DNA of 64,000 nt from the NCBI GenBank assembly GCA_028023455.1, contig JAQFVV010013398.1, positions 62,001-126,000 on the forward strand, written 5' to 3'. This document shows positions 49,102 through 62,000 of this stretch, in pieces. Made by a program: the position numbers and the translations under genes. The notes beneath the pieces were generated by a model. That model made no database searches, was not told the origin of the DNA, and saw only the letters and a list, made by a program, of their open reading frames with translations. Source of the stretch: Epiperipatus broadwayi. Taxonomy: Eukaryota > Onychophora > Udeonychophora > Euonychophora > Peripatidae. Numbering within the stretch: the first letter of the stretch is position 1; every line of letters starts with the position of its first letter.

Positions 49102-52068
49102 GTATGGAGTTTATATAATTGAAATAAATCATTATAAATAGATTTGAATGTTTTATTTTTGTTAGTTTATTAAGGATTTTATCAACATAAGCAAACATTC
49201 TAGAAACGTGTTTTAGATCACATGTATTAGAATACGATTAAATGGAATTTGGTTATGACATACAGCAACATTTTGATTCTTATTATTTAACACTTAAATG
49301 AATAAACTGGGGGGGGGGGGGATCTTATGTCTCCATTTTTATTATGCTACTGTGATGATTGCTAGATTTTCAAACAAATAATCACATTGAAAGATTATAA
49401 TTTTCTACAAAGTGATATTAGGAACTTTATGACATGATGTAATGACAACAAATGGTGACTAATAGTATATTCCTATCTCACATTACATTGAAACTCGTAA
49501 AATCAAATGTAACGCTTTTTACAAAGATCAGCATCTTTTATGTACAAATGACGGATCTTCATGCATGTATTAAATCTATAGTTAATACAACCTTCAAAAT
49601 TATGAAAATAATATTTACATATAAGAAACTATTTAATGATCCAAATAAAAATATAAATTATTCAATTCTTTTGTTTTTTGTATTGCTGAATATGGATCTG
49701 TTGTTTGGAATCCTGATTCCAAACGGTAAATTATTAAAATTCTATCATTAATATGTACATTTTATAGAAACTGACAGATTGAATAAAGACTGAGTCGTAT
49801 TTTCATCTTTGAGAAGATAAGAAATTTAAATTTTTTTAATATTAATTTGTCAAAATTTGATGACAAATATTTTATTCAATTCTGCAGATACTAAAACTAT
49901 GATTCTAGATATTTTTTATATTAAACTAATTACTCATATATTCTTACATTTTCCCCATTGGTTATTTTCAATGCTAATCATTTCAGTCTGAATAATATTT
50001 TATTAAAACATATGATCATTAGTTTATTATTCCTTAATTTTTAAGTAAATATTTAATAAAATTATAATATTTACATATACTTCCTCCCTCACTTCTCCTT
50101 TCTAAGTTATTCTTTAATTAATATTTATTTTGATTCATGGGAAAATGTCTGAATATATTTTACAATATTTTTTATCCGCTGGAAAAATTTTATTCCATAT
50201 TTGTGAAAATGTTTTGACAGATATTTTAGGTTGTTCAAGAAACCTAATTTATTTCATTCTTGATTCATTTTTGTTAATACAATTATATTTTTTTGTCAAA
50301 CACCATACCCATATCTAATTTTTTATAACATTTTCAATGTATAAACTATATACTATTATTGCGTGGGTTCAATCTTTTCATATATTTTGATAAATGATTT
50401 TTTTAGGTTTATAACTCGGAAAATAAGGTTTCGTTGACATGCAAATGTTTATCTATGTTCAAAAAGATCCAGAAATGTCTCTTCTCTTTTTTATGCAGTG
50501 AGCTTATTCCAAAATCTAATAAAATCAAACACATTGTTGCAAATAAGAAAGATGACAGTTATTTTGTATTTTCTAGTTCTTACAATAAATCAACAAAATA
50601 TCAAAGACCATCTTTTGTTTATTGATGTTCCTCAAACTAGTATATACTTATTTAAAGTTATTGTTGTGTACATATCTATAATTTGCATAAACATATTTTA
50701 GCGCAATCTTACTTTATTAGAATATAACATAATTTCCTATCTAATTATGACTTATTTTTGTGGTGTAGAAGGAACAGTCAATTTTTATGGAATCTGTGAT
50801 AATCACTGATTTTCCCCAGAATGATTGAAATTCAATTGTTTAATACTTTATTATTCCACTTTTTGAAAAATCTCTAATGTAATTGTATCTATTACAATTG
50901 CTTTTACTTTTAGCACGTATTAAAGTTAATCTTACACCGCTATCTATTACTGATGTTGAGTCTTATGAAAACGGTGCCATTTGACATAACTTAAGACTAT
51001 TTCTGTTTTTAATTTGTGTGTTTTATTACTGAAAAATTTCAGAAACAATATATTCATTGTCTTTTTTAAACATCGCATCTATACTTGGGTCTTTTTTAGA
51101 TTTCAGATAAAGATAGTTCTTAAAGGCCCAAGATTGTTTTGATTTTGCAAATATTTTTGTTTAAGAAATGTTTTTTTTAGAATTTACTATTTATTCGGTA
51201 GAAACATTACTAATCTAATTTCTGATCTTATTTTAATTATTGTATATTCGTCATTTTTTTTGTTAGATCCACCTATAATGCTGTGTGGGATGGGTGTTCC
51301 TCGTAGAAGTTGACCTGTTCACCTGAGTCTTAATGATTGACAATCAAAATTGCAAATCAATTATCTGATACTATTTGTGACTTCAAAGGATATATTTCTA
51401 GTTTATACTTTTAGTTTACTCTAAGTCTTTAGTTTATAAACTGTTGCAGTTCATGTTTTCACTGTTGACTATAATCAGATGCAAAGAATTCAATCTGAGT
51501 TCTGCGAATATTAAATTCTACTTCAATTTTCAGTTAGTATACTTTTCCCTTCATACATTTATGGGTAATTAAAAGTACAGGGAAATTTTTTATGGATGTT
51601 ATTACAATTCATATTTCCATGTTGACCATTAATCTTTTTTTTACTAGCTTTAATTTAAAATAATTGGAAGTATGTTCTAAGTACAACTTTTCAATGTTTT
51701 TACTTGACGGAATTATTGGAGCACAGTCCCTCTCTACAACAATGTTGAATGCTTGCCTACAAATGGAAACTCATTGGCAATTTGTATGATCATATTCAAT
51801 GAAGTTCTTAAAAATATTCTTTCCATCGAAAATATCACAAATAGTTCTTTATTTATGCTAAAACGTCCCAACCAAGTTCAATTTACTTCACTAACAACTA
51901 CATAGTATAAGCAATATACATCAGTTTTCTACACTAATGCTTTTCTGAGGGGGGGTGGGGGTGGATGAATATTGCAGATTGTTATTGAACTTTAAACTTT
52001 GATTGCTTTTATTACATATATAATATCTAAATAGCTTTAATGTATTCATACTTGATATTAATGTACTT
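49102..52068. other. AT-rich DNA, one weak terminal-exon candidate
   Basis: At 50407, just after TTTTTTTAG, a phase-0 frame of 72 residues runs to a TGA at 50623-50625 (begins VYNSENKVSL, then CKCLSMFKKIQKC). It is compatible in phase with the 49024 candidate and could be a last exon, but composition is ordinary and no clear polyadenylation signal follows. A G13 tract lies at 49309-49321. The rest is AT-rich without recognisable content. Confidence 0.35.
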
Positions 52069-52190
52069 GTGTTAAAGATGCTAGCCGAGAGGTCATCGCA
52101 GTCGCCTCGCAAGCAAGTAATTGGTTTGCAGACGGTTGTGGGTTCGTCTCCTGGTCGATGCTATGACATAAGAAAAAAAAAGACTTCAGC
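52069..52190 (+). repeat. tRNA-derived SINE head
   Basis: TAGCCGAGAGGTC (about 52083) matches the A box of class-II-type tRNAs and GGGTTCGTCTCC (about 52140) the B box, spaced about 55 bases apart. An A-rich tail follows (about 52170-52180). The acceptor ends do not pair, so it is not a working tRNA gene but an RNA polymerase III promoter-bearing SINE fragment. The tRNA of origin is unclear, leucine or serine being most likely from the A box. Confidence 0.65.
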
Positions 52191-52811
52191 TGCAAAAAGT
52201 ACATCATTTAACACCATAATGACATTCTCTTCCAAAATGTTTTTCAAAAAATTCAAAGGAATCAGCTTTGTTATTGTTTTCCCAATTAAATTCATGTTTC
52301 TTGCCGAAATATTAACCTCTTTACTATTATTTACACTGGTATTATAAGAAGACACTAAAAGTAACTAAAAAAAGTGATGTTAGTTAAAATAATTATAAGA
52401 TATGTGCCTTATTTATGTAGACCCCATTTGTTTTGCCACTATCATGTAGAAAATTGATAAGACGAAATTAGATCATTTTCATTTTTTCATAACAATATCA
52501 GTTTCTTTAAAATAATGTGTTTGTAGGAACAAAAGCAACAACAATATGGAAATAATATAATATTTTTCAATTTTTAATGAACAAAATGAGGAATGAACAG
52601 CATTCCTTTCATTTTTTTTAGTAAGGAAAAGAATATATATGTTTGAAAGCAAAAAAAAAACAATACTTAAGAAAACTTGTGATTATTTATTAAGTGCATA
52701 GAAAAAGGCTTTAATCATTATCATTTGCACCTTAAATGTTTATAATAGTCAAAAATATACTAAACATCACAAGATCACTATTCTTTATGCTTATATAAGC
52801 TGGTTATACAG

Positions 52812-53068
52812 ATGCAAAACTCTCCATATAGTAGCACCACTCAGTGCAAGCTAGAGTAATCAACGAAATGTTAGAAGGTTCGTGCATAAAAGGTTTATCT
52901 AGCGTCTACTCATCCCATATGCCCAGACAAGTTTATAGCTTGTAGCTTTCATCAGTGAAAAGTCTTGGATCTCCGAGCACTGCACCTAGCTTATACGATT
53001 TAATGCAACCCCCCAGCAGCTACTTCTGGTTTGCACCATGTGGCACTACTGTTTGGAGTGTTTTGACT
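52812..53068. mobile_element. short foldback, family D
   Basis: It begins GCAAAACTCTCCATATAGTA, then AGTGCAAGCTAGAGTAATCA. It carries the family's GTTTATAGCTTGTAGCTTTC / ATCAGTGAAA block, and ends with a brief inverse of its start (TGGCACTACTGTTTGGAGTG). It corresponds to the left arm of the palindrome at 32951 plus a short right end, so it is a deleted member. Confidence 0.75.
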
Positions 53069-53663
53069 CTGTGTATCAAAAAACATTTTTGACTATTATA
53101 AACATTTAAGGCACATGCGATAAAGGTTAAAGTCTTTCTCTAAATTATTTACTCATGAAAACAAAATATTTCATTTAAACAACAAACTTGAAATTAACAT
53201 GTTTAGTGAATATAACAATGTTGAAAATTATTTGAAGTGTGGGGGGAGGTGAATTAAGTGATTGACCTCTATTAATTATTATCAACGAATAAACACTCTG
53301 GAAATAATTGAATTATAGTTAAGTTGCAATATACATTATACCAATATACATTACTTCAGTTATATCATATCTAAAAAATGTAAACAAACAAAACAATTAT
53401 AAACAATCCAAAAAAAAAAACGTTCAACACTTATAAATTAAATATGTTTTATGATACACCAACAGTCAATTTTTCATCTTGAAGCTTCATACAAAATCAC
53501 ATTTAAAAAAAGCATTAAAGTTCATACTTTAAATAACATTTATAATAAGGCAAAAACCAATTTTCTATTTCAGTGTTCTTCTATAGTATCTTGAGTTTAT
53601 GATGAATAGACAAAAAATTTATTCCTTTATTATGCTTTTTGAATTACATTTCATGTGCTATGC

Positions 53664-54513
53664 AGGGAGACCCAAAAATAATCAGAACCATCCTCTAGTA
53701 AGTGACCCTCTCAACATACATGCTTTTGCTTCTATATTCCTCTTGCAGAGATCTTTTGGACCAATATGTTAAAGGACATCACCATTTAAAAATATGATGT
53801 CATGTATCACATTTATTTGTTCAGTGCATTTTGCATATTAGTGAATTTTTCTAATGATTGAAAAGTTGGAATGTGAAATTCTGTTTTCTTTTAGGAAAAA
53901 TGGCAGAGAAAATAGATTACAAGAAACTGTTCTGGGAGAAACACAAGTTTATGAATGGTTTAATGAAAGTCTCAAATTCACCATGTCCCAAAAAAGCATG
54001 GCCAGTGAAATCCAATGTCATGACAATGTTGATTCTTTTTATGCAAATTACATTTTTGTCTCAGAATAGTTAAGTTCTGAAATGTTTATACGATGCAGTA
54101 AAATGTAAACATCCACATTTTGTGGCAAAGTGAGGAATGCATGTTTCACCACAGCAATGTTTCTGCACATAAAACTTTGAGTGTGAAACATTTTTTAATT
54201 AAATTCAACATGACTGAACCTATCTATCAACTATATTCTCTTGATCCCTAATTGTTTAAATTCTTTTTATTTTTTGAAATAAAAAAATACTTCAATAATT
54301 ATTTCTTTTTGATTACATAAAAAAAAAAAATGATGCAGGTATTAAAAGGCTTCATTTCGCATTTTCAGACTATTTCAAAAAGTGAAAAAAAAACATCTAA
54401 ATTGCTGTACTGTATTAAATGGATGCACTTTGAATGAGATTAAATGTATAATGTTTAAAGATAAATAAACAATTTTTTACTATAAAATTCCACTGACTTT
54501 TGGATAATCTCTC
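53664..54513 (+). pseudogene. mariner transposon relic
   Basis: A decayed mariner transposase with both ends: GGGAGACCCAAAAATAATC on the left and an inverse-like TTTTGGATAATCTCTC on the right. The N-terminus reads KLECEILFSFRKNG and ETQVYEWFNE (helix-turn-helix region, 53866-53970). Translation then jumps to SPCPKKA and VKSNV.TM (about 53980-54020), so roughly 150 residues including the first catalytic Asp are deleted. Next come LYDAVKCKHPH (54085) and HHSNVSAHKTLSVKHFL (about 54144), where the second catalytic Asp of HHDNAPAH is Ser. The C-terminus is visible near 54345-54470. It was a cut-and-paste transposase and is certainly inactive. Confidence 0.85.
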
Positions 54514-54771
54514 ATAAAACCCTTTCCGAGTATAATATTAAACATATTAAGAAATGTAAAAACATTTGTAAAATTGATATGGACTTAAAAATATCAAAAC
54601 TAGAGGTAGGGTCTACTGATAAAGAAAGCATTGTTCCATTTCTATAGCAAAAAATAATACAGATTATTAAAGAAAATGGATATCATCTAGTAATTGTTAT
54701 GAAAATCAGAAATTTCTCTGTTCGTTTTATTTCAAATAAATAGATAAAAAATATTTTAAAGTAAAAGCTAT

Positions 54772-54980
54772 TATTTGTCATGCACTAAAAACCAAAAAAA
54801 ATTGTTTCTTCAACCATAATTGGGATTTTGAGATCGAACTTGAAATAAAAGCATGATGACCACATCAGAATGGAGTTAATTCCTGGACTTCCCACCCTTT
54901 TATTTAAAGTTCAATCTAAAAACCCAATTGTGGCTGGAGAAACAATTATTTTTTGGTTTTTAGTGCATGATAAATGAAAG
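54772..54980. mobile_element. hairpin (MITE-like) element
   Basis: TCATGCACTAAAAACC at the left (54778) pairs with GGTTTTTAGTGCATGA at the right (54955-54970). AATTGTTTCTTCAACCATAATTGGG (left) pairs with its inverse near 54922-54950. Arms of about 80 bases surround a roughly 40-base loop. There is no ORF. Confidence 0.85.
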
Positions 54981-55324
54981 CATTTACTAAAAACTTTTTA
55001 TTCCAATTTATTTTTAAGTTTTAGTATGTAATACAGTAAATAAAAATCCAACCATATTGTACTATATCTGGATTTGACATATACATCAATAAATATTTCT
55101 GCAATAAGTTAAGATATACATCCTATTTAGTATGTGTCCATATTTATATTTGTGTATAATAAATCATTTTAACTTAAAATATAAAGACATCATTTCTGGT
55201 GAAAAGTTTGGCATTTTTTCTTTTCCTAAAAATGCTTACCAAATATATGTTATAAACAAAAGTTTTTTAATAATATAATTTTACTTTAAATTGATTTGAC
55301 ACTTCTAGTTTATATATATATATA

Positions 55325-57108
55325 TATTGTAATGGAAAGACGAATGATGTTCCTTTTTATTTATATATAATACGGATTCTTAAATTCAAAATCATCCACC
55401 TTCCATTACTGCAAGCAAAGAGAACATATAAACATAAGCGAATTTATATCAAAACCTGATCGAACCTGTGACAATACGGATATTACCACAAGGTTATATT
55501 TCCTGATCAAATGTCTCTCGACTGCTGTAATTATTAAAAAATTACAGCACTTGATTAAATTATAAATTTAATGAGATTAGTAATACTGCACAACTATCCT
55601 CACATGTTACTAAGTACTCAAAATGGAGTAATAGCTATAACCAAACCCCCCCTCTGTGTATATTAAACTATTTGGAATGGCGAAGAAATGAGACAATACA
55701 GATAAAATAATTGATGAAACATTTACTATAATAATAAAATAACAAAAAAATAAATTACATGGAATATTTACATACAATAAAAATCATTTAAACATAATGC
55801 TACAATTAAGTCTATGGGCTCAATCCTATAAATGTGTGTAATCTATTAAAATAAATTATCCATTTACAGTCATTCATTTCAAGTATTATAAAGAGTCTAA
55901 TTAATGTCTATCTCATTAATATCTGGAATTGCAATTGCTTTTACTATGAAGAGTATGTGCACACGTGTTATATATTGGTATGTTATGTAATTTACCCAGG
56001 CTTTCTTCTTCTCTGATGTGAATTAGTGTCCTGCTGACCGTCATGTGGAATTCCTCCACTTCTTTAGTAGAGAAGGCCATTCTTAGGCTTTGATTTTGGT
56101 TTGTGGAATCTCTTCTATATGTAGTGACTTCTCCATACTAGGATATCAAGGGCATGGCAAGCGGATCATCAGGCAGACACTACAATGGCAGTTGTTACAT
56201 GGCGAGGTGACCATACAAGCATGGTGGGTTTGAATCGACCAGCTACTTAGATGGCCCTTAGCCACACAACCTTGAAGTTTCACTTGTGTTGTAGATTAGT
56301 TTCATATTCATATCATTGGTCAATTCTACTTCCGAGATCCTTTACTCAGCTTTCCTTTTCTTTTACAAATTTAAAACAATTTCATGTCTGCCTTCCACTA
56401 TATTCTAAGCTCTCTTTTTTCTCAAGACTCTCACCAAAGTCTTCACATGAACTCTTTTTATAATTAATTAATGTCTTTATTTTTTTTTCAAAATTCTTTT
56501 CTTATATTGTTTTCTTGCCTGATTTTTCTTTCACACCTTTAACTTTAAACTGCTTTCAACAACATACATAAAATTACTTTTAATTTCATACAATTTTATA
56601 ACATAATGTTTTATATTTATTTATCAATTATTTTTCTTTTTTTTTCTAATAAAATTATTTTCATTTTACATGCAATAAACCTTTCTCTCTTTATACATAC
56701 ATTCACATATGGATTTCATTTTGTCAAAATGTGTAATTTTAAGAACCGATCTTTATCTTTTGTCGTATTCTAAATTTTACTTATATTTTTATTTAAAACT
56801 TCCAACTTATCACTTTTAAATCATTAAGTTCCCAATTCATTTATATTTCCTTTCTCATTTTTGATCTTAAACTAAACATATGATTTCGATATTTCTAACC
56901 TTAATATTTCTATTCTTTCTAAAAATCTGAACTTTGGAGGGTAAAAGATAAGAATCTTGTTTGATTCATTTCCCTCTCTTTATTAATTAAGGCATTCCTT
57001 TCTTCATTGGTTTTAATTCTTTTACTAATTGTATGTTTTTTTTAAAAAAACTATTATTTAATATTAAATATATACATGTGGGATCACAGTATGTGTGATC
57101 ATCACAAT
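55325..57108. other. TA-bounded segment, unassigned
   Basis: It begins TTGTAATGGAAAG after one TA tract and ends at another near 57105-57120. The start has a nearby inverse (CTTCCATTACTGC, about 55401). A GGTGGGTTTGAATCGACC block at about 56221 faintly resembles a tRNA B box but has no matching A box. The composition is pyrimidine-rich at 56300-56900. I cannot name the element. Confidence 0.35.
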
Positions 57109-57199
57109 ATATATATATATGATATTACAAATCAATGTCTGTATTTCTTCAAAATAATATACGTAAATTTATAAATAAATATTAGAAAATACATTATTT

Positions 57200-58500
57200 A
57201 AAAGTTTATAAAAAGATATCTATAATTGTCACTTAGAAGCGGTTTCAACTATCTTTATAGTTTTTGTCAACTAATACTTTTAAAATGTCAGCTTTCCAAT
57301 AATTCCATGATGTCAATCTTACTGGTTGCTGCTTGCCTATTAATTAAATCTTGCTTGTATTTATATATTAATATCACTTCTTTAATTGTTCTTTTATTAT
57401 TATTTTTTTCAGTTTCCAATATTGTTACATTACTATAATTAAAATCAAAACCATATATACATGATTTATTATGGTCATAAAAGACAGAAGCTGATAAATT
57501 ATCATTATTTTTATAATTTGTTTTGTATTTTTAACTCTTTTTAATAAGAACAAGTGCTCCTTTGTTCTTTTTTTCAATGTGCACCTCGATTCACCTATAT
57601 ATACACTGCCACACCTACATGTCCATTTGTACATGATAAAATTTTTATTTTACAATAAAGTCTTATCTTTTGAATTATTTATTAATTTATTTAATGTAGG
57701 TGGTACATAAAATGCAATATCACATATACCTTTATAAATTTTCTTAATGAAACTTGCCTGTTGTTTTGAAATATATGGTGCTGATATCCAAAATTTTTAT
57801 CAGAAGAATTAACATTATTATTAATATTATTTTTATATTTAGAATTAAAATTTTTAACAGCATAATAAACACACTCATAATTATATCCAACGTTTAACAA
57901 TTCATTATAAAGTTGTAATTATAAATTTTATTAAAGGCACATTATTATATTAAGTAATATTTACTAAGGCTGTAACCTTTAGGAATAAGCGTCTGAAAAA
58001 TTCGAAGGTAGGGACCTCTACAGGTCTTAAACACAAGCTTACACTAGGAAGAAAAGAGGGAAATTCTTTACTTCAACCTACTTTTATATATGAATAGGTG
58101 AAGCTGAAGTGGTTAGATCTAAGAGTGTGAACCTATTCAATACTTCACTAATTAAGTCCACAATTCTTATTATACATTAATACTCGCGAAATCTTATGAT
58201 TTACAATGAGTCAATGGAAAGATCTTATTATTAATGTATAATAAGAATTGTGGACTTAATTAGTGAAGTATTGAATAGCTTCACACTCTTAGATCTAACC
58301 ACTTCAGCTTCACCTATTCATATATAAAAGTAGGTGGAAGTAAAGAATTTCCTCTTTTCTTCCTAGCGTAAGCTTGTGTTTAAGACATGTAGAGGTCGCT
58401 ACCTTCGAATTTTTCAGACGCTTATTCCTAAAGGTTACAATTCATTATAAGAAATTTCAATGTTTTTGGTTTTATCCATGCATATTTACAAAGGTTATCA
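57200..58500 (-). pseudogene. Penelope-like element, GIY-YIG end, interrupted
   Basis: On the minus strand the GIY-YIG domain reads YKWTCRCGSVYIGES, then LKKRTKEHLFLLKRV (57634-57530), with Cys-rich entry, YIG motif and catalytic Arg as in Penelope-like elements. After a frameshift near 57490 it continues HNKSCIYGFDFNYSN and an IKEV..IYKY end. Upstream residues (57900-57691) resemble the reverse transcriptase to nuclease linker and include LRKFIK and KDKTLL. Two stops and at least two shifts are present. The coding sequence continues beyond an inserted foldback at 57911-58436: NIEISYNEL on its far side joins LNVGYNYEC on the near side. Confidence 0.8.
57897..58450. mobile_element. foldback, family E, with 14-bp target duplication
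   Basis: ACAATTCATTATAA occurs exactly at 57897-57910 and 58437-58450 and flanks a 526-base insertion. Inside, the left arm (from AACCTTTAGGAATAAG at 57974 to about 58190) and the right arm (about 58228-58436, ending CTTATTCCTAAAGGTT) are inverse copies over roughly 210 bases. The first 63 bases on the left (including TAAGTAATATTTACTAAGGC) have no partner on the right. They match the outer part of the element at 48574, so the right end appears shortened. There is no ORF. It was inserted into the PLE coding region. Confidence 0.92.
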
Positions 58501-61500
58501 TTTCTAAATAAGAAAAAAATAAAATAAAAATAAAACGGAAAATAAAAGCAATTCAAAGTCAATAGAAAATAAATTATAAGAGAAATCTGTGCAAATTGAA
58601 AGAAAGCCTAAAGAAAACAAATGGGATACAGGAAAGCATATAAACTGAAGACTAAGACAACCTCTCTGCCCCAGAGTGGCCTTATAGCTTCACCTGTACC
58701 AATGGATGACAAGAATGCATCACAAAGTCCAGCTTCCATGTTATTGTCTTGCAACAAGGAACTAATATATCTAACTGAAAAACTAATGTATCTAACTTGA
58801 GTAATCTGATTTTTCTTAATAAAACAAAGAAAAATATTTTCTTCCTATATTTAGTTGATTCCAACGTATATATATATGGATTTATTATATAAGAGGTATA
58901 GAGCTAATAATATTTATTATTCAAAATTAAATTGATAACAAATGAGGAAAATTAAATTTTATAAACAAAAATATTACTTTTTTATATAAATATAGAACTA
59001 TTTAATTACACAAATATGTTATTTAATATTGTGAGTAAAATAATACCTTGTTAAAAATTATTATGATTATTTTTTTAACATATATTTATTTCAATAAAAA
59101 TCATGATGGTATTAAAATCTTTTCTTTTGACATTATTAAGATTGGACAATTGTAAATAAAATAATATTTCCATACTCATGTGATTAAAAACCAGAGCTAA
59201 AAGAAAAACAGTTCTAAATTTAATACAGGTTTTACTTTAAAATCGAATTCTATACTTTTCCTGAATAATAAAAGTAGTTTTGCCTGGTAAATTTTTTAGC
59301 GAATAAAATTTAATAAATATCATTTTGCTAACTAAAAAAATTTGATTTCATGAAAACAGAAAACTGTATTAAGCTAAGTTCAGCATCCATGGTTACTTTG
59401 TCTTGCACTGAGTGGCAATACATATAGATAGTTTTGCCTGTTTAACAATACTAATTACTTAAAGAAGCATTTAATATGACTAATATTGACATCAAATAAT
59501 TATCTACAAATATGAATAATTATAGCCTTTTACCTAGGATATCATTCAAAATAATAGAAAAAAACAGGACGTTTATATCCCTCTACTATCCCTGCCAACA
59601 CAATAAATAATTAATAGAAACCCTTGTAATTTCATTGATAAATTAAGGAAATAATGTGCAGTCTGAACAATGGATTGAGATAAACTTATTGCAAGGTTAA
59701 ATAAATATTTGTTCTTAAAATTGCAATTCTAATTTGCAATTGAAAATTGAATTGCTATTAATAGTTTAGCTAAAAAAAGTTCCTCATGTAATATGTTAAA
59801 TTTCTGATAAAAATGTTTAGATAATAATAATTTAAAATAAACATTAAGGTTTAAATAAACTTTAACAGTTGTTTAACATATAATGCAAACACAATCGTAA
59901 ATGCTCAAATGAAAGTAGTTAATTCGTTAATATAAATGTGAGCAGATATATAAAGGGTCATAAGCAGTCAAAATGAGTATGTAATTATTTAGTGTGTATA
60001 TTTTAAGGGTAGTTTTTAATGAGTAGGGTAGATAAGGGAAGAGATAAATATTTTACAGGATCGATAGAATCGTTAATTAGGGGCAAAAATTAATTGGGGG
60101 GGGGGACAAATATGTTTGGGAAGTAAGGATTAGCTGTAAAATATTAATTAAAAATTTTGCGTGTTAAATTAAGGGTTAAGCAAAAATGTTAGAATTGATC
60201 AAACAGAATTGCATGTGTGTGAGTGGACATATTGTGCATGTATGAAAAATGTAAATTATAAAAATAACCATCGATCTTAATAAGGCATGTGAGCTATTGT
60301 TCGAAAGCCTGTTGAGAGAGCAATAATTTGATTTAAATTTTGAATCTATAGAAGGTTCTCATTCAAAATCTTGAGTTCAAAGTTCGTCTGCTATGTATTT
60401 TTTATTATCATTATTAAACTCTTTTTTATTTGGCTCGCTCAAGCAGTTTTCATTCTGAGTGGAAAAGCATTCCATAAGAAACAAGTGATGTCTGTCTGAG
60501 TGTAGTTACTTAATTTTAAAACAATAGGGAATAGCCAATTAAAATTAGGATATAAAGATTTAATTGACAGAAGACAAGAATCAGATATTGATGGACAGGT
60601 CAAGATAACAAAACTCAGACATTGTCTAGAAGGGGGGTTCTTTTTTTCATTTTCTCTTGGGTGTGCCTGTATAAGGGATTATAATCTCCAATCTAAATAA
60701 TATTGAAGTAATATTGTCTGCACTGGTTTCAATATCTGATCCAAAATATAGAATCAAATGGTATATTATTATTAAAATATAATGCATGCTTAAACTTTTT
60801 ATATGAAGTATGTGTTCTTTCTTCCCAAAATTAATCATCATCGTGATTCTTAAAATGATGGACACTGTTACAATGGATCTGAAAATATTACCATGTTTGT
60901 CGAAGACTAAAAGTTACTTTAAAGAAAATATGGAAATCATAAATTGTATTAGCATTTCCTTCAATCAGTTAATTATAATGTTTGATAAATTTGACTGTTG
61001 GTGTTATAAAAAAAGGAAAAAAACTTATTCAAGAAAAGAGAAGAACTGAAGTTGTAATATAAGTTTTATATGTTAGATCCCACCTGGAATATTATTTCTA
61101 TCACTAGTACCATATGAAACAAAAGTTATCAATAAAAGAAGTATTTGATGATGTAATTGAAATTTGGTAGATTATATCAAAAAGAGATATTGTTGAAACA
61201 AACTCAATCATTATGTTTCTGAAGTGTGATAGACTTGTTTAAATTATATGAAAATAAGACAGAAAATCCTAGCTGAAGGAATGGCAAATGTCTCAAAGGA
61301 ATAAAATGAATGATTTGGAAATTACAACCTCATTTGAACAAGTATGATAATATAATGGGATAATGAGGGTCTCTTAGATGTAACACTTTGGATTAGTAAC
61401 TGTGTGTTTTCTGGATCGAATGTTATATGCGAACCTAGTGTATTATTTCATAAAATTAATTTAAATAACTTGCCATGGATTCACGGCTTTCCTTTAGTGA

Positions 61501-62000
61501 TGTTGAGAAAGATGTGTGGGATTGTATAGTGTAACATGTGTGTATTGGAATGGCTTATTGCCTTGAATTTTGATTATAACAAAATTAGTATGTTTTTCTA
61601 TTTTAATGTATATGTTTGAGATATTGATGTGGCCTTGTCCCAGTTTGGACAAGTAGAAATTATTATGTGAACGATGCTCTTTTTTTTTTGTTTGTTTCTG
61701 TTAACAATACGAAAATATTTTGCATGTAACCGTATTTGAACTCGCAAAGTATTGGTTTACATATTGATGCAATAGCTGTGTGCGTAAGTTAAAAACTAAT
61801 CTCTGATATGTATGGGAGTTGGCAAGTGGCCTTAGCATGTTCAAGATTGGTTAAGTTCTAACCATCTTGCTATAGGTAACAAAGCATAGTTTACTCATCA
61901 AATAGTTGGTTAGAAAATTTTTTCTTTATAAAGAGCGAAAAGATGAATTCCTCACTCTATAGTCATGCTATACCATGAGATGATTTCTATATTTTATAGT
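58501..62000. other. AT-rich DNA, no recognised gene
   Basis: It has ordinary AT-rich composition with short TA and A tracts and a G10 run near 60097. A fragment of family D (59382-59440, ATGGTTACTTTGTCTTGCAC, AGTTTTGCCTGT) is the only recognisable piece. Confidence 0.6.
59382..59440. repeat. fragment of foldback family D
   Basis: CAGCATCCATGGTTACTTTG, then GCACTGAGTGGCAATACATA, then AGTTTTGCCTG matches the right terminus of the palindrome at 32951-33998. Only this end remains. Confidence 0.7.

Noticed and set aside
56160-56240. Possible second tRNA-derived SINE (GGTTTGAATCGACC)
   Set aside because: There is only a partial B-box match and no A box at the right spacing.
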